Positions 17,751-27,956 of a DNA stretch of 64,000 bases are shown here, piece by piece. Position 1 is the stretch's first letter, and the number at the start of each line of letters is the position of its first letter. Below the pieces are notes generated by a model. That model did not search any database, was not told the origin of the DNA, and worked only from the letters and a program-made list of their open reading frames with translations. The position numbers were made by a program, and so were the translations under genes. The DNA is from an uncultured Clostridium sp. (lineage in GTDB: Bacteria > Bacillota > Clostridia > Clostridiales > Clostridiaceae), in the NCBI GenBank assembly GCA_900543325.1, contig UQQU01000003.1, forward strand, positions 13,539 through 77,538, given 5' to 3'.

Positions 17751-19829
17751 TTATCTCTTTAATACTCTTACTTCATATTTATTTAATGTTAATTCTTTAT
17801 TTACTTCTTCATTAGTAAGCATATCTACATAATTATTATCATCTAAAATAACACTCTTACTTTCCTCACTAAAATTCATAACAAATACATAATCATTTTC
17901 TCCATCAGTTCTCATTTGAGCTGTAACTCCTAAAGGTAATTCTGTATCTATTACAGATTTAATTTCTAAATCATTAATTATTTTTGTAAAGAACTCAGTA
18001 TCAAAATCATTGTTAGTTCTTGCTGCTACATAATACGCCTTACCTTTTCCATAATTATTAACTGTTAATGCAGGCATTCCAGCATAAAAGTCATTTTTAT
18101 AAGTTGCTAATACTTCTGCAGTTTCAGCATGAATTACATCACAATAATCTCTTAACTTATAAGTTCCTTTAACACCTAATTTATTATCATCTTTAAATTC
18201 TAAATAATTTACGTCTGAATCATATAATGTGTCAATTTCTTCAGCCCAAATCCCAGTAACTTCTCTTAATGGACCTGGGAAACCACCTAAGAAGCATAAA
18301 TCATTTTCATCTACTAATCCACTGAAATAAGTTGTAACTAAAGTACCTCCATTTTTAACAAACTCAGTTATTCTTTCTGCTACTCCTGGTCTAACCATAT
18401 ATAGCATTGGAGCTACTAATAATTTATACTTAGAAAAATCACAATCCATATTTACTACATCTACAGAAATACCTTTTCTCCAAAACACCTTATAATAGTC
18501 TTCAACAGTTTCAAAATATTCTTTATTATCATTTTTAAGAGCTTGACAATCATCTATTGCCCATCTATTTTCCCAATCATATATAATTGCAACTTCTGGT
18601 TCTACGCTAGTTCCAATTAAATCACTTAATTTTTCTAATGTTTCTCCAACTTGCGTAACTTCTCTAAATACTCTAGTGTTTTCATGACCACAATGATCTA
18701 CTACTGCTCCATGGAATTTTTCAGATGCTCCTCTTCCCTTTCTCCATTGGAAATATTGCACTGAATCTGCTCCATGAGCTACTCCTTGAAGTGAAGATAA
18801 TAAATGCATTCCTGGTCTCTTTGTTTTATTAACTTTATGCCAATTAACTAAACTTGGAGTACTCTCCATTATTAAAAACGGTTGTCCTCCTTTTAATGTT
18901 CTATATACATCATGAACAAAGCTTACATTTGCTGCTGTATCATATGTTTTTTCAAAATCATTATGCCATGCTGGATAGTCATCCCATGATACAACATCAA
19001 CTTCCTTAGCAAACTTCCAATAATCTAGTCCATTAAATAAAGTCATTCTTGGATAATCTCCCATAAAATTAGTTGTAACTGGTATATTAGGGGTTATTTC
19101 TCTAATTGGTGCTATTTCATTTTTATAGAAATCTATAGTTTGATGTGTAACAAATCTTTTCCAATCAAGGTTATGACCATGAACAAATTCTTCTCCATGA
19201 TGTGCAGGACTCTCTATTTGTGACCAACTTGTAAATTTATGACTCCAAAATCCAGTCCACCATGCTTTATTTAACTTTTCCAAATCATTTTCATACTTAA
19301 CTTTTAACCATTCTCTAAATGCTTCTTGACAAAGATCGCAATGACAATCTCCACCATACTCATTAGATACATGCCACATTATAAGAGCTGGATGATCTTT
19401 ATATCTTTCTGCTAGTATTCTATTAATCTCTGAAGTCTTTTTCCTATATATTGGCGAAGTAAAGCAATGATTATGTCTTTGTCCATGAAGTATTCTCTTT
19501 CTATCTGACCAAACACGTAAAACTTCTGGGTACTTTTCTGACATCCAAGCTGGCCTTGCTCCACTTGGTGTAGATAATATTACATGAACTCCAGCTTCAG
19601 CCATATCATCCATAACCTTATCAAGCCATTCAAATGTATAAACCCCTTCTTCTGGTTCTATAGCACTCCATCCAAAAATATTTATAGATACACAATTACA
19701 ATGTGCTAATTTTAATAATCTTACATCTTCTTTCAATACTTCAGGATAATCTAACCATTGATCTGGATTGTAATCTCCCCCATGTAGAAATCCTTTAACT
19801 TTTTCATTAACTGGTTTAAACTTTTTCAT
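17751..19829 (-). CDS. Beta-galactosidase, glycoside hydrolase family 42
   Basis: 692 aa. GH42 TIM barrel with acid/base Glu in WHVSNEYGG, the CHCDLC zinc-type cysteine cluster soon after, and nucleophile Glu in LIMESTPS. The trimerisation and C-terminal beta domains follow. It has no signal peptide, so it hydrolyses imported beta-galactosides in the cytoplasm. I start at the ATG at 19829 because GGAGGAAAAGAGC lies directly before it. The ATG fifteen bases upstream is part of that ribosome site. It lies behind an ABC importer operon on the same strand but is separated from it by a hairpin terminator, so it may also have its own promoter. Confidence 0.93.
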   Translation of the reverse strand: MKKFKPVNEKVKGFLHGGDYNPDQWLDYPEVLKEDVRLLKLAHCNCVSINIFGWSAIEPEEGVYTFEWLDKVMDDMAEAGVHVILSTPSGARPAWMSEKYPEVLRVWSDRKRILHGQRHNHCFTSPIYRKKTSEINRILAERYKDHPALIMWHVSNEYGGDCHCDLCQEAFREWLKVKYENDLEKLNKAWWTGFWSHKFTSWSQIESPAHHGEEFVHGHNLDWKRFVTHQTIDFYKNEIAPIREITPNIPVTTNFMGDYPRMTLFNGLDYWKFAKEVDVVSWDDYPAWHNDFEKTYDTAANVSFVHDVYRTLKGGQPFLIMESTPSLVNWHKVNKTKRPGMHLLSSLQGVAHGADSVQYFQWRKGRGASEKFHGAVVDHCGHENTRVFREVTQVGETLEKLSDLIGTSVEPEVAIIYDWENRWAIDDCQALKNDNKEYFETVEDYYKVFWRKGISVDVVNMDCDFSKYKLLVAPMLYMVRPGVAERITEFVKNGGTLVTTYFSGLVDENDLCFLGGFPGPLREVTGIWAEEIDTLYDSDVNYLEFKDDNKLGVKGTYKLRDYCDVIHAETAEVLATYKNDFYAGMPALTVNNYGKGKAYYVAARTNNDFDTEFFTKIINDLEIKSVIDTELPLGVTAQMRTDGENDYVFVMNFSEESKSVILDDNNYVDMLTNEEVNKELTLNKYEVRVLKR

Positions 19830-19914
19830 GCTCTTTTCCTCCATATACCAAATAATCTACTTATATTTATTTCTTAAAAATACTTTTCTATATATATGTT
19901 GTACTATTTAAAAT

Positions 19915-19954
19915 AGCAGGTGACTCTAATTTTATTAAATTCAAATCACCTGCT
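19915..19954 (-). terminator. Terminator between the importer operon and GH42 gene
   Basis: AGCAGGTGA (19915-19923) pairs with TCACCTGCT (19946-19954), AT-rich loop and flanks. Correctly placed to end transcripts coming from the importer genes. Confidence 0.65.
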
Positions 19955-19998
19955 TAATACACTATTTATAGTGATAGAGAAAACTTATTATATTTTTT

Positions 19999-20094
19999 AT
20001 TAACTAAATCAAAGATTTAGAATTTTAACTGAAACACACTACTCACTTTCATTCGTAGGTGTAAGTTCGATTAACTAAATCAAAGATTTAGAAT
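19999..20094. repeat. Two 25-bp direct repeats, each a small palindrome
   Basis: A 25-bp sequence containing CTAAATC-AAA-GATTTAG is present identically at 19999-20023 and 20070-20094, a 71-bp period, just after the solute-binding protein stop. As RNA, each would form a seven-pair hairpin. They may stabilise or attenuate the importer mRNA. Confidence 0.75.
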
Positions 20095-20095
20095 C

Positions 20096-21637
20096 TTACT
20101 TATATGATTCAACAAATTCCTTTGCTTGTTTTTGGCACTCTTCTAAAATCTTATCAAAACCTGCTTGTGTTAATTTTTCTCTGTATTCTTTAACACCAGC
20201 CTCCACATCATCAACCATTCCTAAGTCTAGTGGTACCCCATATTGAGTTATTACATTACCAACAGCTGCCATTTCATTTTTTACATTAGAATCATCAAAT
20301 GAAAATGCTGCTAAAGGATTTGAAACTGTATACTCTTCACTCCACTTGTTAATAGTTTCTTGAACTATTTCTGGCTCTGTAGAAGAAATACGAGCAAATT
20401 TAGTACTATACCATCCCCAAGGACAAACTTCACCTGCTGGGAACGCTTCACTAGCAGCTAAAGATGTATATTCACCTTCTCCAGAATTCTCCCAGTGAGT
20501 TCCTTCGATACCATACCAAGTTAAGTTATTAATTTCTTCATCATATCTTAATAATTCAATTGCCATTAAAGCTCTTTCAGGATTCTTAGAATTAGCATTT
20601 ATTGCAATACCATTGTTTGTATAAGGTTGAACAACTCTATTAATTCCTTCGCTTAAATCAAGTAATGTTGCTTTCCATTCAGGATTAGATTCATTCATTT
20701 CAACAATTCTGTTAGCTACAGTACTAAGATTCCAAGTCATTATTGCAGTTTTTCCTGCTACGAAATCTTCATCTCTAGTAGCTTGACTTGAAATTGAATC
20801 AGCTGCCCAATATCCCTTATCAGCAAATTCCTTCATCTTAGTTACATATTCCATATATTCAGGAGTATCAACAAAAGCAAATACTTCACCTGATGTATCA
20901 TTTACATCATATCCAATTGATGGTGTTGGAGCTCCACTAATAGTTGAAAATCCATATCTTTCAATCATATATGGCCATTGTAAGTTTTGACCTCCGCCAT
21001 TTGCGATAACCTTTATACCACTATCTTTTTCGCCTTCTGCAACTGCAGCCATAAATGCTTCAAGCTCATCATAACTACTAATTGTTTCAAAACCATATTT
21101 ACTAGCTAAATCTCCTCTATAAGCAAATATGTTTGTTCCATATTCATTTCTATCATTTGGTACCATATAAATTTTGCCATCTACTTTTGCTTGATCCCAA
21201 GCATCGGCAGGCTCATTTGCATAGATTTCTGGAGCATATTCTTGTAATAATTCATCTGTTAACTCTAAAAATCCATTTTTAGTTGCAACTTGGCTATAGT
21301 AACCCCAACCTGAAGCTGTGAATATTAAATCAAAATCTTCTCCTGATTGGAATAAAAGTTGATACTTTGTAGTCATATCTGACCACGGAATAAAGTTAAC
21401 TTCTAATGTAGCATTTATTTTTTCCTTCATCTTTTCATTAACTTTTTCATAAACTGCATCAAAATCTTTTGGTTTATCTCCAATTAAGTACATTTTTAAT
21501 TTTACTTCTTTTAATTCAGAACTACTTGATACAACATTTTCGCTACTTTCTTTCGAACCACAGCCTACCATAAATGTACTTAGCATAAGTAAGCTTAATC
21601 CTATAGTAGCTAATTTTTTTATTGATCTTCTTATCAT
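20096..21637 (-). CDS. ABC importer solute-binding lipoprotein (oligosaccharide, LplA type)
   Basis: 513 aa. Lipoprotein signal peptide with lipobox FMVGC (Cys26), then a serine-rich linker and a large extracellular solute-binding domain of the family found with LplB/LplC permeases. It would capture an oligosaccharide outside the cell and pass it to the two permeases encoded just upstream. The neighbouring GH42 enzyme suggests a beta-galactoside or galacto-oligosaccharide. Confidence 0.88.
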   Translation of the reverse strand: MIRRSIKKLATIGLSLLMLSTFMVGCGSKESSENVVSSSSELKEVKLKMYLIGDKPKDFDAVYEKVNEKMKEKINATLEVNFIPWSDMTTKYQLLFQSGEDFDLIFTASGWGYYSQVATKNGFLELTDELLQEYAPEIYANEPADAWDQAKVDGKIYMVPNDRNEYGTNIFAYRGDLASKYGFETISSYDELEAFMAAVAEGEKDSGIKVIANGGGQNLQWPYMIERYGFSTISGAPTPSIGYDVNDTSGEVFAFVDTPEYMEYVTKMKEFADKGYWAADSISSQATRDEDFVAGKTAIMTWNLSTVANRIVEMNESNPEWKATLLDLSEGINRVVQPYTNNGIAINANSKNPERALMAIELLRYDEEINNLTWYGIEGTHWENSGEGEYTSLAASEAFPAGEVCPWGWYSTKFARISSTEPEIVQETINKWSEEYTVSNPLAAFSFDDSNVKNEMAAVGNVITQYGVPLDLGMVDDVEAGVKEYREKLTQAGFDKILEECQKQAKEFVESYK

Positions 21638-21708
21638 CTTAAAATCCCCCTCATAACCTATATATAAATTCTTTTGTTGTTTATCTTTATTGTGTTTTTT
21701 ATTAATTC

Positions 21709-22605
21709 TTATCCTTTAACTGCTCCTATAGTTACACCACTTACAAAGTATTTTTGAATAAATGGATAAACTAATATAATTGGCCCAGTTACTATAATTG
21801 TTAATGCCATCTTTAAAGATTCGCTTGGCATACTTATTGCAGAACCTAATGAAGTTCCACCACCAGCCTGTGCCAGTATTGTTTTATATGCCTCGATATT
21901 GTTTACAATTTTATATAAATAATATTGCAAAGAATATAAGTTTTCATTATTTATAAATAACATTGAGTTGTACCAATCATTCCAATATCCTAATGCAATG
22001 AACATTCCAATTGTTGCTAATGCTGGTTTTACTAGTGGTAATATTATCTTGATAAATATTGTAAAATCTCCAGCTCCATCTATCTTAGCTGATTCTGTTA
22101 AAGCCTGTGGAATTCCACTCATATAGCTTTTCATAATAATTATATTAAAAACACTTAATAATGGAGGTAATAGTAAAGATAAATAACTATCTTTTAAACC
22201 TAGGTATTTTACCATTAGAATATACCATGGAACTAATCCACCACTAAATAATGTTGTAAAGTAAAAGAAAAACGATACTTTATTTCTCCACTTAAAATCT
22301 TTTCTCTGTAACACATATGCTGTCATTGCAACTATGAATAAACCTATTGCTGTACCAATTACAGTTAAACTTGCAGTAACTCCATAAGCTCTAAGTATTG
22401 CCATTGGTTCTTTTAAAGCAGTTTTATAAGCTTCTAATGACAATTCTTTAGGGAAGAAAGAGAAACCATTTGCTATGATTTCTTTTTCATCAGTGAAGGA
22501 TCCTATTATAACCATTAAAAATGGTATTAAACATATTAATGCTACTAGTCCAATTAATGTATAACTCAAAATATTAAATGCTTTTATATCTTTTGACTTC
22601 TTCAT
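21709..22605 (-). CDS. ABC importer permease (LplC/YtcP type)
   Basis: 298 aa with six membrane segments and the EAA loop motif (ESAKIDGAGDFTIFIKIILPLVKP) that docks the ATPase. Typical C-terminal GAVKG ending. It pairs with the permease encoded ten bases upstream. No ATPase gene is in the cluster, so a shared MsmK-like ATPase elsewhere is expected. Confidence 0.9.
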   Translation of the reverse strand: MKKSKDIKAFNILSYTLIGLVALICLIPFLMVIIGSFTDEKEIIANGFSFFPKELSLEAYKTALKEPMAILRAYGVTASLTVIGTAIGLFIVAMTAYVLQRKDFKWRNKVSFFFYFTTLFSGGLVPWYILMVKYLGLKDSYLSLLLPPLLSVFNIIIMKSYMSGIPQALTESAKIDGAGDFTIFIKIILPLVKPALATIGMFIALGYWNDWYNSMLFINNENLYSLQYYLYKIVNNIEAYKTILAQAGGGTSLGSAISMPSESLKMALTIIVTGPIILVYPFIQKYFVSGVTIGAVKG

Positions 22606-22615
22606 ATTTTACCTC

Positions 22616-23611
22616 CTAGAATAATGAGTAATCTGGATCATATTTTTTAACTAAGAAATTAGTAAATACTATTGTTATTAGGCAGAATACTGATTGATAT
22701 AGTCCAGCAGCTGCAGACATTCCAACTTCCCCTGATTGAAGAAGTGATCTAACTGTAAATGTATCTATAACATCTGTTACATTAAATAATGGTCCATTAT
22801 TACCTACAATTTGATAGAACATTTGGAAATCTCCTCTGAAAATATTTCCTATAGCCAATAATGTAAGTATTATTAAAGTTGGTATTAAACTTGGAATTGT
22901 TACTTTAAAAATTCTTTGAAATATATTTGCACCATCTATTTGAGCTGCCTCATATATTTCTGTATCAATTCCCATTATGGCTGCTAAGTATAGCACTGTA
23001 CCATATCCAACATTTTTCCATGCTGAAAAGAATATTAATATAAAAGGCCATACCCAGCTTGTTCCATAGAAGTTAATTTTCTCTCCTCCTAATTTTGCTA
23101 TTAAAGTATTAATTGTACCATGCTCAACATTTAAAAAATTATAAGCAATCATACCAACAACAACCCATGAAATAAAGTAAGGTAAAAACATTGCTGTTTG
23201 TGTAACTTTTTTAAAGAACTTTCCTCCAATTTCTGAAATTAATATTGCTAATCCCATTTGAAGAATTGTATTTATAACTATAAATGCTACGTTATAAAGT
23301 ATAGTATTTCTTGTTACAGTCCATGCTTGTCCAGAAAGAAAGAAATATTCGAAATTATCAAATCCTACCCATGGACTTCCAAAGATACCATCTCTAAAAT
23401 TATAATTCTTAAATGCAACAATGGAACCTGTCATAGGTAAATAACTAAATAGTAAGAAATAAGCCACTGCTGGCATAAGCATTAGTAATAATATCCTATT
23501 TCTTTTAAATTGCCTTATAAAAGAAGATTCTTTATAAAAAGTTTCTGTATCCTTTTTGTTTTTAGAAAAAAATCCATTTTTAATTTTTTTACTTTCTAAT
23601 CCCTTTTCCAT
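22616..23611 (-). CDS. ABC importer permease (LplB/YteP type)
   Basis: 331 aa. A long Lys-rich cytoplasmic N-terminus (about 1-35) precedes six membrane segments. The EAA motif is EAAQIDGANIFQRIFKVTIPSL. First gene of the minus-strand importer operon and divergent from the YesN-like regulator, across 233 bp that must hold both promoters. Confidence 0.9.
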   Translation of the reverse strand: MEKGLESKKIKNGFFSKNKKDTETFYKESSFIRQFKRNRILLLMLMPAVAYFLLFSYLPMTGSIVAFKNYNFRDGIFGSPWVGFDNFEYFFLSGQAWTVTRNTILYNVAFIVINTILQMGLAILISEIGGKFFKKVTQTAMFLPYFISWVVVGMIAYNFLNVEHGTINTLIAKLGGEKINFYGTSWVWPFILIFFSAWKNVGYGTVLYLAAIMGIDTEIYEAAQIDGANIFQRIFKVTIPSLIPTLIILTLLAIGNIFRGDFQMFYQIVGNNGPLFNVTDVIDTFTVRSLLQSGEVGMSAAAGLYQSVFCLITIVFTNFLVKKYDPDYSLF

Positions 23612-23844
23612 TTATATCACCTCTCGTTATCGTTTTCACTCTCTGATTAAATAATAACATCTGGTAATATTTAATTTACTGGTAAAATAATTAGATACTA
23701 GTAAAATATTATTATTTTTATGATTTTTAAAATTATGATTATTTTTATAATAATTTTAAAAATTGTTATTTTATATTTTTTATTTGAATTTTTAACATAA
23801 TAGTGTTATAATCTTAACATATTTGGGTATGGAGGGAAAGTTGA

Positions 23845-25383
23845 ATGGTTAAAATCTTAATTGTAGATGATGAAAGCTATACACGTGAAGGTATATTAGA
23901 CACAATATCTTGGGAAGATTTATCTATTACTGAGGTAAAAGAAGCCTTCGATGGTATAAATGCATTAGAAATATTAGAGAATTATGAGCCTGATATCATA
24001 TTAACAGATGTTAGAATGCCTCGTTTAAATGGTATAGAGCTATCTTTTAAAGCTAGAGAACTTTATCCAAATTGTTCTATTATATTTATGAGTGGTTATT
24101 CAGACAAAGAATATTTAAAGTCTGCAATACACCTTAAAGCTATTAGTTATGTAGAGAAACCTATAGATTTACATGAATTAGAAGATTCTCTTAAAACTGC
24201 AGTTGCAGAAGTTCAAAAATCTAAAATATTATATAAAAATATAAAAAATAATATAGTTTTAGATTTAATTAATTCAAAAACTACTGATGAAATAGATGTA
24301 CTTTTATCTTCTCACTATAATTTAGATACTTATATAATGTTAAAAGATAGGTTTTCTGTAATCGTTTTTCTAAATCTAATAAACACCTTTGATTTAGATG
24401 AAAATTTATTTATATCTGAACTTGAAAAAATAATTAACATTTATAATATAAAACCTCTAATTTCATTTATTAATAAAAAACAAATTATATTAAATCTTTT
24501 TTTACCTAAAAACGATAATTCATTTATTAATAATAATGAGTTTAGTTCACTACTATATTCTATTAATGATTATATAAATAAGTTTACTCCTTTATATATT
24601 TGTATAGGAAATGTTGTTAATAGTATTTATAATATAAAATCATCTTACAAAAACCTATGCAAAGTTGTTAATTCAACATTTTTTTATAACTATAATTCCA
24701 TAATTTATTTTGATAAATTTATTGAATCAACTTACATACTTGATGATACTATTTACGATAAGTTTGAAAATTCCTTATCAAATGAAGATAAAGATGGCCT
24801 AATTTCATTAATAAATAATTTAACATGTGAAATTAAAGGATTTCCTAATACTTCAATAAGCTATGTTAAAGATATTTATTATAAGCTTTTATTAAAGTTA
24901 ATTAACTTTTCTAAGGATAGAAAAATAGATTTGTCTAACTCTTTAGATAGTAATAACTTCTTTGAAGATATACTTCAATTTAATAATATTTTTGATATAA
25001 ATTATTATTTATTAGATAAAATTAATGACCTTTTTAATATATTAGATGAACGTAATAAAAATGATAAACCTATTTTAAACATATTAAAATTTATTCATGA
25101 AAATTATTCTAATGTTAATCTTTCCTTAGAGGAAATTAGTAAAAATATATTTTTAACTCCTGCACATATATGTGTTATTTTTAAAGATTATACTAATACA
25201 ACTGTAAATAAATATATTACTGAATATAGATTAGATAAGGCAAAAAAACTATTAAAAGATCCATCTATAAAAATGAATGAAATAGCTTCTAGAGTTGGTT
25301 ACAGAGATGGAAACTATTTTGCTAAAACATTTAAAAAGGAAACTGGCTATAGCCCTTCCGAATATAGGCGTAAATTCGTATAA
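23845..25383 (+). CDS. yesN: Response regulator with AraC-type DNA-binding domain (YesN type)
   Basis: 512 aa. Receiver domain at about 1-120 with acidic pocket ILIVDDE, phosphoacceptor Asp in DIILTDVRMP (about 55) and lysine in YVEKPID. A long helical middle follows, then an AraC double helix-turn-helix at about 410-510 (ISKNIFLTPAHICVIFK, EIASRVGYRDGNYFAKTFKK). GGAGGG lies ahead of the ATG. Its stop overlaps the kinase start. It probably activates the divergent importer operon and GH42 gene. Confidence 0.9.
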   Translation: MVKILIVDDESYTREGILDTISWEDLSITEVKEAFDGINALEILENYEPDIILTDVRMPRLNGIELSFKARELYPNCSIIFMSGYSDKEYLKSAIHLKAISYVEKPIDLHELEDSLKTAVAEVQKSKILYKNIKNNIVLDLINSKTTDEIDVLLSSHYNLDTYIMLKDRFSVIVFLNLINTFDLDENLFISELEKIINIYNIKPLISFINKKQIILNLFLPKNDNSFINNNEFSSLLYSINDYINKFTPLYICIGNVVNSIYNIKSSYKNLCKVVNSTFFYNYNSIIYFDKFIESTYILDDTIYDKFENSLSNEDKDGLISLINNLTCEIKGFPNTSISYVKDIYYKLLLKLINFSKDRKIDLSNSLDSNNFFEDILQFNNIFDINYYLLDKINDLFNILDERNKNDKPILNILKFIHENYSNVNLSLEEISKNIFLTPAHICVIFKDYTNTTVNKYITEYRLDKAKKLLKDPSIKMNEIASRVGYRDGNYFAKTFKKETGYSPSEYRRKFV

Positions 25384-27182
25384 TGAAAAAATTTTTGAGC
25401 AAAATTACTTTCTTTAAAAATTTAAATTTAATACACAAATTTCTACTGACATATTGTATATTGATATTAGTTCCACTTACTACTTTATTTGGCTATACAT
25501 ATACTAAAATGTCTCAAATTATAGAAAGTAATATACTTGATTCAACAAAACAAGCCTTTGATCAATCTATTGATTTTTTAACATATAAAATTTACAGAAT
25601 ATTTGATATATCTAATAGCTTAGCTATTGATGAAAACATAACTAATATATTAAGAAATGATCCTGATTCTTATTTACTATCAAACCAAATAGGAGATCTT
25701 GCTTATTTAAGATTATTCCTTTCTGCATATGAAAATGATAGTGATGTATCTAATATAAGCTTATATGTAAATAATAATTTTATTTATTCAAATGATAATA
25801 AACATATTTTTAGTATGGATTCCCTAAATAATTCAAAAGCAATTAATATAATTAACACAACTAATTCTAGATTTGTATGGGGAACATCTAACTACTTTAA
25901 TAATTATAATAAATCTTTAGATTATATCTCTTTATTTAAAACAGTGAAAAATCCTGATAATTTTGCAGAAGATATTGGATATTTAAAACTTAATTTCAAT
26001 AAAACTTTAATTGAAGATATAATAACTAAAATTAATTCTCTTCCTAATACTATTAGCTATATTATTAATTCTGAAGGTATTATAATCTGTTCATCTGAAA
26101 ATACAGATGATATTAAATTTCTTACTGACTTAGATAAAATACAAAGTTATTCTACTACTAATAGCTTTATTACCACATCACATAACTCAAAAAAACTTTA
26201 TATCAAAAGTTCTTCAATAGATAAAACTGATTGGTATCTAGTTACAATATTACCTGAGTCAAGCGTTATTGCTAAAATAAATTCACAGCGAATTTACTTA
26301 TTTTTAATTCTTATAGTTTGTGGTGGTACTTCTATTGCCCTTGCTTTTTGCTTTGTTAATTCAATTAATAAGAGATTGTCTAAAGTTATATCTGGTATGC
26401 GCTGTGTACAATCTGGTGATTTTAACCACTTTATAGAAAATGATGGCAATGATGAACTTGGAGAGTTAATCGATAGTTATAATTATATGATTGGTAAGAT
26501 GTCTATTTTAATAGAAGAGCAATATAAACTTGGTAAAAGTGTAAAAAATGCTGAACTTAAGGCATTGCAATCTCAAATAAATCCACACTTTTTATATAAT
26601 ACATTAGATATGATAAATTGGATGTCATATAAAAAAATGAACAAAGAAATAAGTGTTGCTGTTAATACATTAGCTAAATTTTATAAGCTTTCTTTAAATA
26701 AGGGAAAAGACTTAGTTTCTATTAAAGATGAATTACAACACTCTAATTTATATGTAAATATTCAAAATATGCGCTATAATAATAGGATTTCTTTGAGAAT
26801 TAATGTAGATGAACAAATATATAATTATTTAATTCCAAAAATAACACTACAACCAATCTTAGAAAATGCTATTAATCATGGAATCCTTGGCAAAGGTGAA
26901 GGAAATGGTCTTATTTCTATATTAGGTTACTCTACTAATTCTGATATAGTTTTAATAATAGCTGATGATGGAATAGGTATAAAAGAGGACAAGCTTAATT
27001 TATTACTTTCAAATAATTTATCCTCTGTAAAAGGAAGTGGTTATGGTTTAAAAAATATAAATAAAAGAATTAAACTTTTATATGGAGAAAATTATGGCCT
27101 TTCCTTTGAAAGTAATTATGGTTATGGTACAAAAGTTAAAATAACAATTCCAAAAATCGAAAAAACAGATAAAACTTTTTAA
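25383..27182 (+). CDS. yesM: Sensor histidine kinase (YesM type)
   Basis: 599 aa. Membrane segments at about 17-38 and 303-325 enclose an extracellular sensor of about 265 residues. HAMP follows, then the His_kinase domain with the LytS/YesM-type phosphoacceptor in SQINPHFLYNTLD, and a C-terminal ATPase domain (NAINHG, DDGIGI, GSGYGLKNI). It overlaps yesN by one base (TAATG), so translation is coupled. It likely senses an extracellular sugar. Confidence 0.9.
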   Translation: MKKFLSKITFFKNLNLIHKFLLTYCILILVPLTTLFGYTYTKMSQIIESNILDSTKQAFDQSIDFLTYKIYRIFDISNSLAIDENITNILRNDPDSYLLSNQIGDLAYLRLFLSAYENDSDVSNISLYVNNNFIYSNDNKHIFSMDSLNNSKAINIINTTNSRFVWGTSNYFNNYNKSLDYISLFKTVKNPDNFAEDIGYLKLNFNKTLIEDIITKINSLPNTISYIINSEGIIICSSENTDDIKFLTDLDKIQSYSTTNSFITTSHNSKKLYIKSSSIDKTDWYLVTILPESSVIAKINSQRIYLFLILIVCGGTSIALAFCFVNSINKRLSKVISGMRCVQSGDFNHFIENDGNDELGELIDSYNYMIGKMSILIEEQYKLGKSVKNAELKALQSQINPHFLYNTLDMINWMSYKKMNKEISVAVNTLAKFYKLSLNKGKDLVSIKDELQHSNLYVNIQNMRYNNRISLRINVDEQIYNYLIPKITLQPILENAINHGILGKGEGNGLISILGYSTNSDIVLIIADDGIGIKEDKLNLLLSNNLSSVKGSGYGLKNINKRIKLLYGENYGLSFESNYGYGTKVKITIPKIEKTDKTF

Positions 27183-27199
27183 AATGTGAGGTATTAACT

Positions 27200-27901
27200 A
27201 TGGGAAAACAACGAGAATTTTATGATAAACCACTATTTTCATTATTAAATCATATTAGCTGGCTTTTATTAGGAGGGCTTTATTTTATACTTCTTAATAT
27301 TCCACTTATTTTCTTTTACACAGTAACATCAGTAGATATAAATCAATTTAGTATAATTTTACTCTTTATTTGTCTAATTCCATTTGGACTAGCACTTGGA
27401 GCTCTATACTCTACTATGGGTGAAATAATTAGAGAGAAGGATATTTCATTCTCTTCATACTTTTTTAAAGCATATAAAAATAATTTTAAATCAAACCTAA
27501 AATTATGGTTTTTAGAGTTAATACTATTAACTATTTTCTTTGTTGATTATCAATATTTTTATTTAAATATGCCTACTAAAGGTCTTCATATTATCTTTTT
27601 GATATTAGGTATTTTTGTGCTTATATTAGGGCTATATGCATTTCCTATTAACTGTAGATTTAATGTTAAATTAAAAGATTTAATAATATTATCTTTTTAT
27701 TACTCCATAAAAAGATTCCATATAACATTATTAAAAATAGTTATAACTCTATTAGCATTTTTCATAGTTTCTAAGATTCATGCAATATTAGTTTTATTTA
27801 TACCAAGCATATTATGTTACGTACTAACTATATATGATATGCCAATTTTTTCTGAACTAGAGCAAAGATTTTTATCTCAAAATAAAGCAACAGCTAATTA
27901 A
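27200..27901 (+). CDS. yesL: YesL-like DUF624 membrane protein
   Basis: 233 aa with five or six predicted membrane segments and the DUF624 pattern (a conserved Gly/Pro-rich first helical pair and PINCRF before the fourth span). Such proteins accompany YesMN and sugar importers in Firmicutes. Function not established. It follows yesM by 17 bp with GTGAGGT as ribosome site. Confidence 0.8.
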   Translation: MGKQREFYDKPLFSLLNHISWLLLGGLYFILLNIPLIFFYTVTSVDINQFSIILLFICLIPFGLALGALYSTMGEIIREKDISFSSYFFKAYKNNFKSNLKLWFLELILLTIFFVDYQYFYLNMPTKGLHIIFLILGIFVLILGLYAFPINCRFNVKLKDLIILSFYYSIKRFHITLLKIVITLLAFFIVSKIHAILVLFIPSILCYVLTIYDMPIFSELEQRFLSQNKATAN

Positions 27902-27908
27902 CAAAAAT

Positions 27909-27944
27909 AATGCTATGACAGAATATAACTTCTTTCATAGCATT
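27909..27944. terminator. Bidirectional terminator after yesL
   Basis: AATGCTATGA pairs perfectly with TCATAGCATT, followed by a T run. It lies between convergent genes. Confidence 0.85.
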
Positions 27945-27956
27945 ACTTTTTTATAT

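Noticed and set aside
19999..20094. Pair of 25-bp repeats as a CRISPR array
   Set aside because: Only two units, a 46-bp gap, palindromic repeat and no cas genes in the window.
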